Shown here: in pieces, positions 5,092 through 7,594 of the stretch
Position numbering within the stretch: position 1 is the stretch's first letter
Layout: every line of letters begins with the position of its first letter
Assembly (NCBI GenBank): GCA_016209785.1
Contig: JACQVM010000154.1
Location: 1 to 7,594, forward strand
Length of the DNA stretch: 7,594 nucleotides
Source: Candidatus Melainabacteria bacterium
GTDB taxonomy: Bacteria; Cyanobacteriota; Vampirovibrionia; Obscuribacterales; Obscuribacteraceae
Direction of reading: 5' to 3'
The notes under the pieces: model-generated
The model's input: the letters and a program-made list of their open reading frames with translations, nothing else
Databases searched by the model: none
What the model was told of the DNA's origin: nothing
Made by a program: the position numbers and the translations under genes

Positions 5092-6123
5092 TTATCGAGA
5101 TGTTACACCAGATAGTTCGTCGATGAAGTCTTCTGGATCTTCTGTAGTCTCCATTGAAAAAACCTCATCATGAGCTGGTCCTGCTAACGGTTCAGGTGGA
5201 ATATCTTTGAGCACTAAGTCTATGTTGTACATCAAGTTAAATGTAACTGGGGACATGCTCAGGTAATTGACAGCTTCAAACAGAGCAATTAACCAGGGAA
5301 TAAGTGTCCAAGAAAAAAGTATGTAAACAAAACAAGCATTGCGCTCTCCAAGATAAAACTTGTGGATGCCCCAGACTCCTAAAAATATGGCCAGAAGTGC
5401 TGCAGTAGTTCTTTGCTTGCCATGAGCATACTCCTTGGAAGCAGCCTCGATTAACTTTGCTTTGCGTCCGTGCAACTGTGCTGCTTCCTGTAGTGCATGC
5501 ATGTGTTTAGCATCATGCCTGCTTAGTGGCTGCCCCTCAAAGCCACACAGGCAACGAGCTGTTGCTGCTACCCCTTTGCGAAAGCCATATATCTCACCTT
5601 CATTTAAAAGGCGTTTGCAGTTGCCACAGTAAAGTGGTACCAGTGGCTTTTCCTCAACCAAAAGTGGCTCAAAATTGTTAGACTGAGGTGCGACAAAGGC
5701 TAAATCTACTGAAAACTGCTTTAGCTCATGAGCTTTTTGTGTAAAGGTTTCTTGCAATTCTAATGAGGTTGCTGCTTGTGACAATAACAAATACTGCTCA
5801 GCAGCTTCTGAGAATTTTGAGGCATGCTCCAGTGTTTCAGCGAGCATCTTTCGTAGCTCAACTTCCTTATCTTCTTGGTTTGCTAATCCCTTAAGTCTTT
5901 TAAGAGCCTCTACACAGGCGGCTGCGGCTTGCTCGTATCTGCCTTGGCTGAGATCTAGCTTGGCCCCGCTAAGCCAGTTTTCAAAGGCTTCTTGGAGCTC
6001 TTTGCTATGGTCCGAAGCCCCTACTATAATTGGAACAGCTTCCCATGAAACTACGGTGTCACAGTTGTGACAAGTAACTTCCCAAGGTTCTAAGTTGGTT
6101 TTGCAGTCTGGACAGGGATTCAT
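5092..6123 (-). CDS. Zinc-ribbon, TPR-like, TM2-domain membrane protein
   Basis: Membrane protein of 343 residues with four recognisable parts. (1) An N-terminal zinc ribbon: C4-x2-C7 and C18-x2-C21. (2) A helical TPR-like region at about 43-135 (LSQGRYEQAAAACVEALKRL and KFSEAAEQYLLL patterns). (3) A second Cys cluster: C166-x2-C169 and C191-x-C193. (4) A TM2 domain at about 236-290, with two membrane helices flanking the hallmark FLGVWGIHKFYLGE turn and ending WLIALFEAVNYL. The tail (306-338) is acidic and probably cytosolic. TM2 domains are widespread two-helix modules of uncertain function. The start chosen, ATG at 6121-6123, puts the zinc ribbon at the N-terminus and lies one base after the TAG of the HAD gene. 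Longer in-frame starts at 6141 and 6162 would overlap that gene. No strong ribosome-binding site is visible, consistent with translational coupling. Confidence 0.85.
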   Translation of the reverse strand: MNPCPDCKTNLEPWEVTCHNCDTVVSWEAVPIIVGASDHSKELQEAFENWLSGAKLDLSQGRYEQAAAACVEALKRLKGLANQEDKEVELRKMLAETLEHASKFSEAAEQYLLLSQAATSLELQETFTQKAHELKQFSVDLAFVAPQSNNFEPLLVEEKPLVPLYCGNCKRLLNEGEIYGFRKGVAATARCLCGFEGQPLSRHDAKHMHALQEAAQLHGRKAKLIEAASKEYAHGKQRTTAALLAIFLGVWGIHKFYLGERNACFVYILFSWTLIPWLIALFEAVNYLSMSPVTFNLMYNIDLVLKDIPPEPLAGPAHDEVFSMETTEDPEDFIDELSGVTSR

Positions 6124-6124
6124 A

Positions 6125-7594
6125 CTATCTTTTTTGTACATCGGAGAAGAGGTTATAGCCAAGTGCTGACTGCAGCCGAGGTGGAACTACTAGAGCTTTC
6201 ATGGCATCCTTGCTAAGGGCCAGATAATTAGCCTTTGGCTCAAGGTGTTTAAGTATATCTGCGTAGCTGGCTGCCTCTGCAATGGCTGGAGGATAAACCT
6301 TAGGCTTTTGAGGGCCAACACTAAATTCTGGACGCAGGGCTGCTGCAATTTCTTCATATTCAGGAGCAGTGTATGTGCCATATTTAGCATAAAGGAAAGG
6401 AATTCCTACCCGTTGAGCTACGCCACCATCTTTAATTCTACTGTCACCAATATAAAGGAACTGGCGTGGGCGAAGGTGAGACTCCTCTTGCATTATCATG
6501 AGGATGCCTCCAGTCTCAGGCTTTTCAAACCTCTTAGGTAGTTCTGTTAACCTTTGAAGCTTGGAGGTGCTACTCAGGAAGTTGGCAAGTCTAGCTCGAC
6601 CATTTTCTAAAGCTGCTGTGGACCCAACTGCTGAGACCGATGGTTCACGGGTTTCAATGGCAAACATGCCATCTAAATACTGGGCTACACCAGTCTCTTG
6701 AGTACGAGCCTTAACCATAAAAGCAGGGGCATCGCTTAGGGCATAAACTTTAATGCCTCGCCGTTCTAGCTCAGCTAAAGTATCCAGAACACCAGGATAT
6801 GCTCTTAAATATCTTTGTCGGCAGGCATCAATTGCTGCAAAATAAGGTTCAACAACCTGGCTTCTAAACTCTTCGGGGGTACCGGGAAATTTTCTGGCAA
6901 CCTTAGATTCTTCCAAGACCCATGGCCATTCATGGGTTTTACGGGCATCCATTATCTGTCCAATTGCTTTACATACTGCCTCTTCACTCATGCCAACTTT
7001 GCGTGCAATGTGAGGAACCACATCGCGAACTGCTGGCATCATTGAGTCATAGAATCCCCAGGTGGTTTGATCAAGATCGGTAATGACTGCCCTAACTTTA
7101 GGTGGCATTGCTGCTTCACGTATTTCCCAAAGATTTGCACGTACTTGCTCTAGCCGTACCTTGCCTGCCAGTAGGTCATAGAGAGCCATATTGTGTCCAA
7201 AGACAGCATTTGCTCCTGCTCGCCCGACAACGGACCCGGCCATAGCCATGGGCATAGCCGAAAGAAAAGCTGTCCCTTCGTGGCTTACAGCATCCTTAAG
7301 ATAACTTCTTACATAAGTAAGATCAGCTCCTGGCGTTGTGGACTCCTTTATTGCGGCAATAGTGGCTTGTCCTAATCCACGCATAGACCAGCCTACCAAT
7401 AAGGCAGTAGCTGCACCTTTTGGATTCACCAAAGAAATCACTGCCCCGGCTGCAGCATCCTGCCAATGATTCTTAAGGTATTGAATCGACGTATCGACAG
7501 GATGTTCGACAAAGACATTGCTGGCTTTTCTTAGGTCAGCCCATGTTGTCTGGGCAATTTCAGCCAAACCATCAGAAAACCCCCCTGCGATAAC
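6125..7594 (-). CDS. HAD-superfamily hydrolase with hydrophobic N-terminal region (5' end missing)
   Basis: Partial gene: the frame is open to the right edge (codons for VIAGGFSDG before a TTG at 7567), so the true start is probably outside. Numbering from that TTG (480 residues), the C-terminal two thirds is a HAD phosphatase-like domain. Motif I is D164-L-D166-QT; a helical cap follows at about 172-255, then YPGVLDTLAELERRG. Motif II Ser is S278 (YALSDAP), the motif III Lys is probably K349 in FEKP, and motif IV is IGDS with D375 and D380, followed by GVAQRVGIPFLYAKYGT. All catalytic positions appear present, so phosphoryl-transfer chemistry is likely; the substrate is unknown. The segment between motifs II and III (about 300-348) is longer than usual. 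The first about 150 residues are unlike HAD proteins, with Gly/Ala-rich hydrophobic stretches at about 37-73 and 98-124 that might associate with membranes. It is followed after one base by the TM2 gene. Confidence 0.82.
   Translation of the reverse strand, partial: VIAGGFSDGLAEIAQTTWADLRKASNVFVEHPVDTSIQYLKNHWQDAAAGAVISLVNPKGAATALLVGWSMRGLGQATIAAIKESTTPGADLTYVRSYLKDAVSHEGTAFLSAMPMAMAGSVVGRAGANAVFGHNMALYDLLAGKVRLEQVRANLWEIREAAMPPKVRAVITDLDQTTWGFYDSMMPAVRDVVPHIARKVGMSEEAVCKAIGQIMDARKTHEWPWVLEESKVARKFPGTPEEFRSQVVEPYFAAIDACRQRYLRAYPGVLDTLAELERRGIKVYALSDAPAFMVKARTQETGVAQYLDGMFAIETREPSVSAVGSTAALENGRARLANFLSSTSKLQRLTELPKRFEKPETGGILMIMQEESHLRPRQFLYIGDSRIKDGGVAQRVGIPFLYAKYGTYTAPEYEEIAAALRPEFSVGPQKPKVYPPAIAEAASYADILKHLEPKANYLALSKDAMKALVVPPRLQSALGYNLFSDVQKR

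Overview
The window reads as chromosomal bacterial DNA with an almost complete division of labour between envelope or secreted proteins and cytosolic ones. Flanking genes have a moderate G+C content. Signal peptides, TPR (tetratricopeptide repeat) proteins, a FecR-like secreted protein and Gly/Ala-rich multi-domain proteins are all present. This mix recalls uncultured Melainabacteria/Obscuribacterales-type genomes (non-photosynthetic relatives of cyanobacteria), but no marker gene here can prove a lineage, so this is a tentative impression only.

Left part (1-1777): a small FtsB/DivIC-like septum-formation protein on the + strand converges on a 78-residue secreted peptide on the - strand. The latter has a strong ribosome-binding site, a plausible sigma70-type promoter and a hairpin-plus-T-run terminator. 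Divergent from it lies a CPBP-type intramembrane protease (Rce1-like glutamate/histidine protease) that appears to start at TTG.

Middle (1778-2720): a 231-base intergenic segment of about 66% G+C, built from short imperfect repeats and hairpins, separates the protease from a compact Phd-type antitoxin/VapC-type PIN toxin pair on the - strand. The pair overlaps by 8 bases. Its promoter is good (TTGCCA, 17 bases, TATATT), and a direct repeat sits on the expected transcription start, as expected for autoregulation by the antitoxin.

Right part (2721-7594): a secreted, His- and Pro-rich protein with a FecR-like beta domain (- strand) is divergent from a secreted TPR protein (+ strand) that ends in an Asp-rich tail. 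The TPR gene converges, with only 13 bases between stops, on a - strand pair. In transcription order this pair is a HAD-superfamily hydrolase with a hydrophobic Gly/Ala-rich N-terminal region (running off the right edge) and, one base after its stop, a membrane protein combining a zinc ribbon, helical TPR-like repeats, a second Cys cluster and a TM2 domain. The one-base spacing points to translational coupling and a shared function.

No rRNA, tRNA, CRISPR array, transposase or phage gene was seen. The only recognisable named system is the toxin-antitoxin pair. The least explained objects are the GC-rich repeat segment, the FecR-like/TPR divergent secreted pair and the HAD/TM2 pair.
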